Below are positions 33,066-40,726 of a stretch of 64,000 nucleotides of DNA, piece by piece. Position 1 is the first letter of the stretch, and the number at the start of each line of letters is the position of its first letter. The stretch is from CF-162 sp963667205. Lineage in GTDB: Bacteria; Chloroflexota; Dehalococcoidia; SM23-28-2; RBG-16-64-32. The notes below the pieces were generated by a model, which saw nothing but the letters and a program-made list of their open reading frames with translations, had not been told where the DNA came from and did no database searches. The stretch lies in NCBI GenBank assembly GCA_963667205.1, contig OY762959.1:2232001-2296000 (forward strand), given 5' to 3'. The translations under genes were made by a program, and so were the position numbers.

Positions 33066-33665
33066 GTGGCTGAACGGCTCATCGACGACCCCGGCAAGAC
33101 TGCTGTTCTGATCATGGATTTTCAGCACGGGATCATCGATCGATTTGCGCCGGAGCAAGACCGACTTCTGCAGTCCGCCGCCACCGTGCTTCAAGCGGCC
33201 CGACAGGCCGGTATGCGCGTGATCTACGTCGTTGTGCAGTTTCGGGAGGGCTATCCTGAGATCAGCCGGCGCAACAAGCGCTTTCATGCCCTCTCTGAGC
33301 AAGGGTGGCTCAAGGAGGGCTCAGCGGAGGTGCAGATCCACAGCGGCGTTGCGCCCCAGGATGGCGACGTCATCGTCACGAAGCGGCGCGTCGGTGCCTA
33401 CGCCGGGTCCGACCTCGAGGCGATCCTGCGGGCCGGCGGCATCGAGACGCTCGTCATGTTTGGCGTCGCCACCAGCGGCGTCGTGCTGTCGACTGTGCGC
33501 TGGGCAGCGGATATGGACTATCGGATCGTGGTGCTATCGGACTGCTGCGCTGATGCGGACGATGAGGTCCACCGGGTGTTGACTGACAAGGTGTTCGCGG
33601 CTCAGGCCACAGTCGCGACGTCTCAGGACTTCTTGCAGGACGTCACGGGATCTCCCGCGGCATAG
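33066..33665 (+). CDS. Isochorismatase-fold cysteine hydrolase family protein lacking the usual cysteine
   Basis: This 199-residue protein has the isochorismatase fold. The conserved Asp is in L-I-M-D-F-Q near residue 18 and the Lys in V-T-K-R-R-V-G-A-Y near 105. The position of the nucleophilic cysteine reads G-V-A-T-S-G-V-V rather than x-x-C-V. True isochorismatases (EntB, PhzD) also lack this cysteine, whereas amidase members need it. An ether or enol-ether hydrolase rather than an amidase is therefore more likely. The GTG start lies 53 bp after the CoA-transferase gene, and the gene is the last of the rightward operon. Confidence 0.85.
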   Translation: MAERLIDDPGKTAVLIMDFQHGIIDRFAPEQDRLLQSAATVLQAARQAGMRVIYVVVQFREGYPEISRRNKRFHALSEQGWLKEGSAEVQIHSGVAPQDGDVIVTKRRVGAYAGSDLEAILRAGGIETLVMFGVATSGVVLSTVRWAADMDYRIVVLSDCCADADDEVHRVLTDKVFAAQATVATSQDFLQDVTGSPAA

Positions 33666-33677
33666 CCGCCGCGCTCT

Positions 33678-34451
33678 TTATGCGCCACGGAACTGAGGCG
33701 GGCGCTTCTCAGCGAACGCCGAGAGCCCTTCCCTCAGGTCGCTCGTATACGCGAGCGAGTTGAACAGCCTCTGTTCGACTGCCAGCGCATCCGCCATGGG
33801 AAGGTCGTAACCCTCTGTCATCGCGCGCTTCGCCGCCCGCAAAGCGATTGGACCACACTTGCATAGCGCAGCTGCCAGATCCGTCGCCTCGGACATAAGA
33901 TCGGCCTGGGGCACGACTGAGTTGAGAAGTCCGGCGGCCAGCGCCTCTTGAGCCGTCACGGGCTTCCCCGCCAGGATGATCTTGGCCGCGATGGCCCAGG
34001 GGAGCTGGCGGATCAGCCGCTGCGTTCCTCCCCATCCCGGAATCAACCCGAGAGTGACCTCCGGCGCGCCGAATCGCGCATTCTCTGCGGCGACCCTCAG
34101 ATCGCAGGCCAGGACGATCTCCAGGCCGCCTCCCAGGGCAAGACCGTTCACCGCTGCGATCAAAGGCTTGGTGACGATCTGTCCGCGCATGATCGTCGGC
34201 GGCTCATCGTAGGGATTGTTCTCCGGATCGTCCATCAGGCGCGGGATTGTCGATGCTAGATCAGCGCCGGCGCAGAAAGCCTTCTCGCCCGTGCCTGTCA
34301 CTATTCCCACCCAGGCTTCCGCATCGTCTTCGAATCGCCTGGTCGCATCTGAGAAGGCCTGCCACATATCAAGATCGATCGCGTTTAGCCCATCAGGCCG
34401 ATCGAGTGTAATCGTTGCAACGTGGTCTTCTCGTTCGTATCTAACTGCCAT
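33678..34451 (-). CDS. Enoyl-CoA hydratase/isomerase family protein
   Basis: This 257-residue crotonase has the oxyanion-hole segments A-F-C-A-G-A-D-L near residue 60 and G-L-A-L-G-G-G-L-E near 107. The A-P-E-V-T-L-G-L-I-P-G-W-G-G-T-Q-R active-site helix follows near 130-146. It most likely hydrates a 2-enoyl-CoA to the 3-hydroxyacyl-CoA. It lies 9 bp downstream of the dehydrogenase gene on the same strand and converges on the rightward operon. The two would perform consecutive beta-oxidation steps on acids activated by the neighbouring CoA-transferases. Confidence 0.92.
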   Translation of the reverse strand: MAVRYEREDHVATITLDRPDGLNAIDLDMWQAFSDATRRFEDDAEAWVGIVTGTGEKAFCAGADLASTIPRLMDDPENNPYDEPPTIMRGQIVTKPLIAAVNGLALGGGLEIVLACDLRVAAENARFGAPEVTLGLIPGWGGTQRLIRQLPWAIAAKIILAGKPVTAQEALAAGLLNSVVPQADLMSEATDLAAALCKCGPIALRAAKRAMTEGYDLPMADALAVEQRLFNSLAYTSDLREGLSAFAEKRPPQFRGA

Positions 34452-34460
34452 CGCTAACTC

Positions 34461-35315
34461 TCAGTCGCCGTACTTGAAGAAGCCGCTCCCGGACTTCCGC
34501 CCGAAGTTACCAAGGGACACCATCCGACGGAGGATGGTGGGCGCCTTGAAGCGTGGCTCTCCGTACTCCTCGAACATCGACTCGCTCATATGAAGCAGAG
34601 TATCGAGGCCGATCAGGTCTGCTGTGGCGAGCGGACCCATCGCGTGGTTCAGGCCCACCTTGCACGCCTGATCGACATCCTCGGCGGTCGCGGTGGCGTT
34701 TTCCACCACCCTTACGGCATCGAATATGAACGGCACCAGCAAGCGATTCACGATGAAGCCCGGTGTGTCCTTCACGCGGACAGTGAGCCGGTCGATCGAG
34801 TCGCAGAACGCCATAGCCTGATCGACCGTGTCTGGCGATGTGCTCCCAGCGGAGATGACCTCGACCAGCCGCAAGACCGTTGGGGGGTTGAAGAAGTGGA
34901 GTCCGATTACTCTCTCGGGACGGCCGGAGGCGCCCGCAAGGCTGCTCAGTGAAAGCGCGGAGGTGTTGCTCGCGAGAATGGCCTCCGGTTTGCAGATTTC
35001 GCCGAGGCGGGCGAACAGTTCCTTCTTCAACGCGAGCTCCTCGACGGCCGCCTCAATCACCAGGTCACAATCGGCGAGGTCGTCGCTGTTTGTCGTGCCG
35101 CTCAGACGCTGAAGCGCTCGTTCGTGCTGCTCGTGGGTCAGGCGCCCCCGTTCGACCTCACGCGCCAACGCGTGTCGAACGTTCCTGATGCCTTCATCCA
35201 GGCGCTCTTGATCGGTCTCCAGAACCACGGTCTCGTAGCCGTGCGTCGCACACACCTGCGCGATCCCGCTGCCCATGATTCCGCAACCCACGACCCCTGT
35301 CTTTCGAATCGCCAT
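34461..35315 (-). CDS. 3-hydroxyacyl-CoA dehydrogenase
   Basis: This 284-residue NAD-dependent dehydrogenase has a Rossmann motif G-V-V-G-C-G-I-M-G-S-G near residues 7-17. The catalytic His is in G-L-H-F-F-N-P-P near 144, and the family segment P-G-F-I-V-N-R is near 191. Length and order match the short HbdA/PaaH form used in beta-oxidation or 3-hydroxybutyryl-CoA oxidation. It is followed after 9 bp by the enoyl-CoA hydratase gene and completes a hydratase-dehydrogenase pair. No thiolase gene is present in the window. Confidence 0.93.
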   Translation of the reverse strand: MAIRKTGVVGCGIMGSGIAQVCATHGYETVVLETDQERLDEGIRNVRHALAREVERGRLTHEQHERALQRLSGTTNSDDLADCDLVIEAAVEELALKKELFARLGEICKPEAILASNTSALSLSSLAGASGRPERVIGLHFFNPPTVLRLVEVISAGSTSPDTVDQAMAFCDSIDRLTVRVKDTPGFIVNRLLVPFIFDAVRVVENATATAEDVDQACKVGLNHAMGPLATADLIGLDTLLHMSESMFEEYGEPRFKAPTILRRMVSLGNFGRKSGSGFFKYGD

Positions 35316-35505
35316 AGTTAGGCCCGTGGGCCCACGCCCAATCTCCGATAGGCGATGCTTGCCCTGGCCTTCGTCTGAACGAACTGGATGTGCGGCTCCA
35401 TGACGGCCCTATTCTATGTCATCGCGTTCTGGAGGGTGCTTTCATGCTGAAGAATCGAGTTCGGCTCGATCGTGTATCGCGTAGATCTTGGCTTCGGGGC
35501 GGATT

Positions 35506-37014
35506 TCAAGACCACCACTCCCGCAGTGCCCGGCGAAGTAGCTTTCCCGAGGCCGTCCGCGGCAGCTCGCCGACGGACCGGATTTCCCCGGGCGCCTTGT
35601 AAGGCGCCAGGTGGCTCCGGCAGAAGGCGATCAGTTCATCTTCGCCGACGCGCGTACCCTGCCGCAGAGTGACCGCGGCCACGACTCTCTGGCCCCAGAC
35701 CTCATCCGGGAGGCCGATGACACTCGCATCCAGGACGTCCGGATGGGAACGCAGTGCCTCTTCCACCTCCGCCGGGTAGACGTTTTCCCCCCCGGAGACG
35801 ATGAGGTCGTCGCGCCGGTCCAGCACATATACGTATCCGTGATCGTCGAGGTAGCCGATGTCCCCTGTGTGGAGCCAGCCTCCGCGGAGGGCCTCCTGGG
35901 TCTCCCGTGGCAGGCGGAAGTAGCCCGCGGTGACGGTGGGCCCTCGCACGACGATCTGCCCGGCCTCTCCTGGTGGCAGAGTGCGGGCGTCCTCACCCTC
36001 GATGCGGACCTCCGTGGGAAACAGCGGCTTGCCAGCGGCGCCGAGTTTGAGGGGGGCGTCTTCCGGCGCCAGGGTCGTCACCTGCGAGGAGGCCTCAGTG
36101 AGTCCGTAGGTCTGGACGACGGGCACGGCACGGCGGGCACACTCCTCCAGGAGGTCGCGGGGCACTGGGCCGCCTCCGACGAGGACGCACCGAAGACTCG
36201 GCGGATACGGCTGGTCTTCCCTCTCCTCCAGCATACGGTGGAGCATGGTAGCGACCACCGATACGATCGTGACACTCTCCTCATCGATGGCGCGGTTCAC
36301 TTCCTGCGCGTCGAAACGGTCCTGCAGGACGACGGTGATCCCGTAAATGACGCTCCGCATGAGGATAGCGAGGCCTCCGACGTGGAATAGGGGCAGGCAG
36401 GCCAGCCACCGGTCGTTGGGGTTGAGGCCCAGGTTCAGGGCTGATCCTACGGCGCTCCACCAGTGGTTGCCGAAGGTGAGCATCGTCCCTTTCGGCGTCC
36501 CGCTGGTGCCCGACGTGTAGAGGATCGTGTGGACCGCCCCAAGATCGACGAGGTCTGCCGTCGGATCGGGCTCTGTCGCCGGCGCCGGGACGGCCCCATC
36601 GCTGACTTCTGCGAGGGAAAAGTAGCGGGAGTCGGGCGCTGCGGCTGCGATAGCAGCGGCCTTCTCACGCTGCGTCTCGTCGTAGACCAGCAACGAAGGT
36701 TCGCTATCCTTCATCTGCCGCATGAGCTCTGGGCCTTTCAGCCTCGTGTTGAGTGGGACGAGGATAGCTCCCAGCCGGGCCGTCGCATGGACCATCTGGA
36801 CGAACCCTGGCCCGTTGCCGGCGAGCAGCGCCAATCGGTCGTGGGGCCGGACACCTGTGGCGCGGAGACGCGATACGGCATCGGAAGCGCGCCGGTCCAG
36901 ATCTGCGAAGGTCCAGCGTTCTTCGTTGGAGACGAGGGCCAACCGGTTGGGGGAGATGAGCGTTCTCTGGCGAAGCCACTCCGGCATGCGCTGCTCTGTG
37001 GGGCCGGCCGTCAC
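35506..37014 (-). CDS. menE: o-Succinylbenzoate-CoA ligase (acyl-CoA synthetase)
   Basis: This 502-residue ANL-family ligase adenylates o-succinylbenzoate and forms its CoA thioester. The P-loop Y-T-S-G-T-S-G-T-P-K-G is near residue 166. The A5-like Y-G-L-T-E-A-S motif is near 300, H-T-G-D-I-G-Y near 382 and the hinge region D-R-R-D-D-L-I-V-S-G-G-E-N near 397. The C-terminal catalytic lysine lies in R-T-A-S-G-K-L-L. General sequence alone would fit any medium acyl-CoA ligase; assignment as MenE rests on its place at the end of the men operon. Its GTG overlaps the menC stop by 4 bp. Confidence 0.88.
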   Translation of the reverse strand: MTAGPTEQRMPEWLRQRTLISPNRLALVSNEERWTFADLDRRASDAVSRLRATGVRPHDRLALLAGNGPGFVQMVHATARLGAILVPLNTRLKGPELMRQMKDSEPSLLVYDETQREKAAAIAAAAPDSRYFSLAEVSDGAVPAPATEPDPTADLVDLGAVHTILYTSGTSGTPKGTMLTFGNHWWSAVGSALNLGLNPNDRWLACLPLFHVGGLAILMRSVIYGITVVLQDRFDAQEVNRAIDEESVTIVSVVATMLHRMLEEREDQPYPPSLRCVLVGGGPVPRDLLEECARRAVPVVQTYGLTEASSQVTTLAPEDAPLKLGAAGKPLFPTEVRIEGEDARTLPPGEAGQIVVRGPTVTAGYFRLPRETQEALRGGWLHTGDIGYLDDHGYVYVLDRRDDLIVSGGENVYPAEVEEALRSHPDVLDASVIGLPDEVWGQRVVAAVTLRQGTRVGEDELIAFCRSHLAPYKAPGEIRSVGELPRTASGKLLRRALREWWS

Positions 37015-38117
37015 GCCGTCACCTCCCGCGTGGCCGTCGCGTAGCGAGCCAACGCCCGCTCGTCCAATTCAACTCCCAGGCCGGGGCCCTCAGGGAGCGC
37101 TATGCGGCCTTCGCGCACCTCCAGGCGCCGGGCGACGATGTCCGCCGCGAGCAACGAGCCGGTGGCAAGTCCGCATGCCGGGCCCTCTTCGGGGAGAGCG
37201 GCGGCCAGATGGAGGGCGGCGGCCGTCCCGACACCAGCATCGATAGTGGTGGTGACGATCGTGGAAAGCCCGGCATTCTTTGCCGCCAGCGCGATCTCGA
37301 TGCCGGCGCGCAGGCCGCCGACCACCATGGGTTTTACGACGAAGTGGTCGGCGGCGCCGGCCTCCAGTAGTCCTCGCGCCGCTGCCGGACCGGTCACGTC
37401 TTCGTCGGCGGCGATGGGCACGCCGGCGTCGCGCCGTACCCGCGCCATCCCGCTCAGGTCGCCCGGCGCCAAGGGCTGCTCCACGTACTCCAGGCCGAAC
37501 TCCGCGAGAGAGCGAATCGCACGCACGGCCTGCTCCACAGTCCAGGCGCCGTTGGCATCGAGCCGGAGCGTCACGTCCGCGCCCAGAGCTCCTCGCACAG
37601 CGGCCGTTCGTTGCCTTTCCCCATCCAGGTCTGGGGCCATACCCACCTTGAGCTTGATACATCGGAAGCCAGCGGCGAGGGCGGCGGCCGCCGCGGCCGC
37701 CGCCTCGTTGCCAGACTCGGCGGCGATGGTGGCGTTGACAGGCACGGCGGCACGGGGCGAGTCGCACAGCAGCCGCGCCAGGGGGAGTCCCCGGGCGCGG
37801 GCCAGGGCGTCGAGCGCGGCCGTCTCCAGGCCGCATGCCAGCGCCGGCGGGATGCCATCCGGGAGACCGGCCGACAGACGCCCGACGTCTGCCCCGAGCA
37901 GGCCAGGGGCCAACCGCGACAGGGCTTCTATCGCCTCGTCTACGCCCCCGACGCCGAGCGCCGGGTGGGGCGAAGTCTCCCCCATCCCGACAAAGTCCGC
38001 GTCGGTCGTCAGGCGCAGGAGGAGCCCCTCGCGATGGGTGATCCGCCGTTCAGCGGACCAGAACGGGGCCAGCAGCGGTAGACGGAACGCCGTCCAGGAG
38101 AGACCCGTGACCTTCAC
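37011..38117 (-). CDS. menC: o-Succinylbenzoate synthase
   Basis: This 368-residue enolase-superfamily enzyme dehydrates SHCHC to o-succinylbenzoate. The K-x-K motif (I-K-L-K-V-G), the metal ligands in L-D-A-N-G-A-W, Y-V-E-Q-P-L and A-A-D-E-D-V, and the second lysine in F-V-V-K-P are all present and in order. Start GTG 38117 overlaps the menA stop (GTGA). The in-frame extension to 38345 is a shadow of menA. Six consecutive overlaps of this kind mark the operon as a single translational unit. Confidence 0.93.
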   Translation of the reverse strand: MKVTGLSWTAFRLPLLAPFWSAERRITHREGLLLRLTTDADFVGMGETSPHPALGVGGVDEAIEALSRLAPGLLGADVGRLSAGLPDGIPPALACGLETAALDALARARGLPLARLLCDSPRAAVPVNATIAAESGNEAAAAAAAALAAGFRCIKLKVGMAPDLDGERQRTAAVRGALGADVTLRLDANGAWTVEQAVRAIRSLAEFGLEYVEQPLAPGDLSGMARVRRDAGVPIAADEDVTGPAAARGLLEAGAADHFVVKPMVVGGLRAGIEIALAAKNAGLSTIVTTTIDAGVGTAAALHLAAALPEEGPACGLATGSLLAADIVARRLEVREGRIALPEGPGLGVELDERALARYATATREVTA

Positions 38118-39016
38118 AGGAGGAGCCCCAACGCGAGAAGAGCGCCGAAGGCCAGGTGGAGTTGCGCTGTCCGTTTGAGGATCGCGTTCAGGTCGCGCCC
38201 GGCGGAGCCGGAGAGGACTGACCGGCACTGGCTGGCCGCCAGCGGGAGGGAGAGCGCTGCCAGGAGCACGCCGACACCGGCGCCCGCCGCGATCAGAGCC
38301 GGCAATGCGGCATAGGCTCCGAGCACGAGCAGGAGGTACTGCCATCGGCTCGCCCGGTCTCCCAGGCGCACAGCGAGGGTTCGCTTTCCCGCTCTCTTGT
38401 CCGTCTCTATGTCTCGCAGGTTGTTGACCACCAGGATGGCGGTCACAGTCAGTCCTACCGGGACGGCGGCGGCCGCCGCCACGGCGCTTATCTCATCTGT
38501 TTGAAGGTAGTACGTGCCAAGCACCGCTGCCAGGCCGAAGAAAACAAACACGAAGACGTCGCCCAGGCCGTGGTAGCCGAGGGGCCAGGGACCGCCGGTG
38601 TAGGCGAGCCCGGCGGCTATGGAAACGATCCCTATCGCCAGGATGGGCCAGCCGCCTACCAGCGCCAAATACAGGCCGATGACGGCCGCCGCGCCGAAGG
38701 CGAGGTACGTCGCCGCCCGCACCTGCGCCGGAGAGATGAGGCCCTGCTGCGTGACGCGGGGAGGCCCCAGGCGGTCCTTGGTGTCCGCTCCGCGCTCGAA
38801 GTCAAACAGGTCGTTCGCCAGGTTGGCGCCGGCCTGGACGAGGAGCGCCGCGGCCAGGGTGGCGGCGAAGACGAGCGGGCGGAACTCGCCCTCGGCGCCG
38901 GCAGCGGCTGTTCCCACGAGCACCGGCGCGACCGCGGCCGTTAGCGTGGCCGGCCGGACGGCGAGCAGCCAGTTCGCCCACGCGGAAGACGGCGAGGAGC
39001 CGGCCCTGTCCGTCAT
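38114..39016 (-). CDS. menA: 1,4-Dihydroxy-2-naphthoate polyprenyltransferase
   Basis: This 300-residue UbiA-superfamily membrane enzyme attaches the polyprenyl tail to DHNA, giving demethylmenaquinone. The first Asp-rich motif N-D-L-F-D-F-E-R-G-A-D is near residue 65 and the second D-I-E-T-D-K-R-A-G-K-R-T-L near 207. About eight or nine hydrophobic helices are seen. Its stop overlaps menC, and it starts just after menB (7 bp gap). It resides in the cytoplasmic membrane. Confidence 0.94.
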   Translation of the reverse strand: MTDRAGSSPSSAWANWLLAVRPATLTAAVAPVLVGTAAAGAEGEFRPLVFAATLAAALLVQAGANLANDLFDFERGADTKDRLGPPRVTQQGLISPAQVRAATYLAFGAAAVIGLYLALVGGWPILAIGIVSIAAGLAYTGGPWPLGYHGLGDVFVFVFFGLAAVLGTYYLQTDEISAVAAAAAVPVGLTVTAILVVNNLRDIETDKRAGKRTLAVRLGDRASRWQYLLLVLGAYAALPALIAAGAGVGVLLAALSLPLAASQCRSVLSGSAGRDLNAILKRTAQLHLAFGALLALGLLL

Positions 39017-39023
39017 TGGAGGC

Positions 39024-39842
39024 TCAAGGAAGACGTGGAAAGCGGGAGAAATCTGGCTTGCGCTTCTCCAGGAAGGCGTTTCGGCCCTCTTGCCCCTCCT
39101 CGGACATATAGAAGAGAAGGGTGGCGTCCCCGGCCAGTTGCTGTATTCCGGCCAGGCCGTCGGTGTCGGCGTTGAAGGAGGCCTTGAGGAAGCGGAGGGC
39201 CGTGGGGCTCATCTCCAGCATCTCCTGCGCCCAGCGCACGGTCTCCTCCTCGAGTTGATCGAGGGGCACCACGGTGTTGGCCAGGCCCATCTCCAGTGCC
39301 TCCTGCGCCCGGTACTGACGGCAGGTGTACCAGACCTCCCGGGCCTTCTTGTGGCCGATAATCCGGGCCATGAGCGTAGCGCCGTATCCCGCATCGAAGC
39401 TGCCGACTCTCGGGCCCGTCTGGCCGAAGACGGCGTTCTCGGCGGCGATCGTGAGGTCGCACACCAGCGCCAGAACGTTGCCCCCGCCGATGGCGTAGCC
39501 TGCCACCATGGCGATGACCGGTTTGGGCAGCAGGCGGATCTGGCGCTGGAGATCCAGCGCATTGAGCCGGGGAACGCCGTCGTCGCCCACGTAGCCGCCG
39601 GCGCCCCGCACGCGCTGGTCTCCGCCGGAACAGAACGCCTTCGTCCCCGCTCCGGTGAGGATCACCACGCCCACGCTGGCGTCGTCCCGCGCGTCGGCCA
39701 AGGCGTCCTGCATCTCGAACAGGGTCTTCGGCCGGAAGGCGTTCCGCACTTCGGGTCGGTCGATGGTGATCTTCGCCATCCCGTTGGCTTTCTCGTAGAT
39801 CACGTCCTCATAGTCAGACGATTTCTTCCAGGCCACCGTCAT
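39024..39842 (-). CDS. menB: 1,4-Dihydroxy-2-naphthoyl-CoA synthase
   Basis: This 272-residue crotonase-fold enzyme closes the second ring of menaquinone. MenB signatures are present: F-C-S-G-G-D-Q near residue 68, G-Y-A-I-G-G-G-N near 104 and Q-T-G-P-R-V-G-S-F-D-A-G-Y-G near 132-145, where the D-A-G-Y segment distinguishes MenB from other crotonases. Start 39842 (M-T-V-A-W) overlaps the menH stop (ATGA). The ATG at 39878 would lengthen the overlap without family support. Confidence 0.95.
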   Translation of the reverse strand: MTVAWKKSSDYEDVIYEKANGMAKITIDRPEVRNAFRPKTLFEMQDALADARDDASVGVVILTGAGTKAFCSGGDQRVRGAGGYVGDDGVPRLNALDLQRQIRLLPKPVIAMVAGYAIGGGNVLALVCDLTIAAENAVFGQTGPRVGSFDAGYGATLMARIIGHKKAREVWYTCRQYRAQEALEMGLANTVVPLDQLEEETVRWAQEMLEMSPTALRFLKASFNADTDGLAGIQQLAGDATLLFYMSEEGQEGRNAFLEKRKPDFSRFPRLP

Positions 39843-40726
39843 CTCAAGACCTCCTCCGGTCGTTCTCGTGATAAGCATTCGTTCAGGAAGCGACGCACCA
39901 GCGTCGCAAAGACTTTCGATTGCTCCAGGTGGGTGGCATGACCGGCGTCGCCTACGACCTCGGCCCGCGCGTCCGGCATGGCTGCTGCCGTCCGGTGAGT
40001 CAGAGCGCTGTACTTCTCGTCCAATTCGCCGGCCACGACCAGCGCTGGCACGTTAATCTCGCCCAGCCGGTGCCAGAGCGGCTCCTGCTCACCGGCGCCC
40101 ATACCCCGCAGGCTGTTCGCCAGCCCCACGGCGTTGTTGGCAAGCCGCTGGCGTTGCAGCTCCTCCCGGACGGCGGCAGGCAGGCGGGCCTGGCTGGCGA
40201 ATAGGGGCAGGGCCTCCCACCTCCGCACGAAGGCCTCCACGCCGTCCTTGTCGATGGCGGCGGCGAGTGCCTCGTCGCTCTCGCGGCGGGCGGCGCGCTC
40301 GGCGGGGTCTTCGATGCCCGGCGAAGCGCTCTCCAGAACCAGCGCGCGGAGTCGGTCCGGCGCCGCCAGCGCCAGGTGAACGGCCACCCGTCCGCCCATG
40401 GAGTACCCGAGCACTGCTGCTCGCTCCACGCCTAGCCGATCCATCAGAGCGACTATGTCCTTCACGCAGCGCTCCATGCGGTAGCGAGCGGGATCGGCTG
40501 GGGAGTCGGACGCGCCGTGGCCTGGGAGGTCGACCGCGATGGCAGTGAAGCCCGTCCAGCTGTTCAGGAAAGGCTCCCAGGTGGCGCTGCTGCCCGTGAA
40601 GCCGTGCAACAGGAGCAGAGCTGGCCCCTCGCCTGACGCCGCCACGTTCAGATTGATGTCGTTGACGGCGATACGCCCGGGAGGGCGCGCGTTCAGGTGG
40701 CCATACGTCCCGCCTGTACGGGTCAC
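39839..40726 (-). CDS. menH: SHCHC synthase, alpha/beta-hydrolase fold
   Basis: This alpha/beta-fold protein of about 295 residues removes pyruvate from SEPHCHC in menaquinone synthesis. It has H-G-F-T-G-S near residue 40, the nucleophile Ser in G-Y-S-M-G-G-R near 108 and the base His in G-D-A-G-H-A near 270. The G-F-T-G-S-S and S-M-G-G-R features are typical of MenH and agree with its position between menD and menB. GTG 40726 follows GGGAGG and overlaps the menD stop (GTGA). Confidence 0.9.
   Translation of the reverse strand: MTRTGGTYGHLNARPPGRIAVNDINLNVAASGEGPALLLLHGFTGSSATWEPFLNSWTGFTAIAVDLPGHGASDSPADPARYRMERCVKDIVALMDRLGVERAAVLGYSMGGRVAVHLALAAPDRLRALVLESASPGIEDPAERAARRESDEALAAAIDKDGVEAFVRRWEALPLFASQARLPAAVREELQRQRLANNAVGLANSLRGMGAGEQEPLWHRLGEINVPALVVAGELDEKYSALTHRTAAAMPDARAEVVGDAGHATHLEQSKVFATLVRRFLNECLSRERPEEVLR

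Noticed and set aside
35504..35513. TTTCAAGACC at the menE end as a third attachment core
   Set aside because: Only 10 nt match the tRNA-Ser core and they are explained by the menE coding end; no tRNA structure surrounds them.
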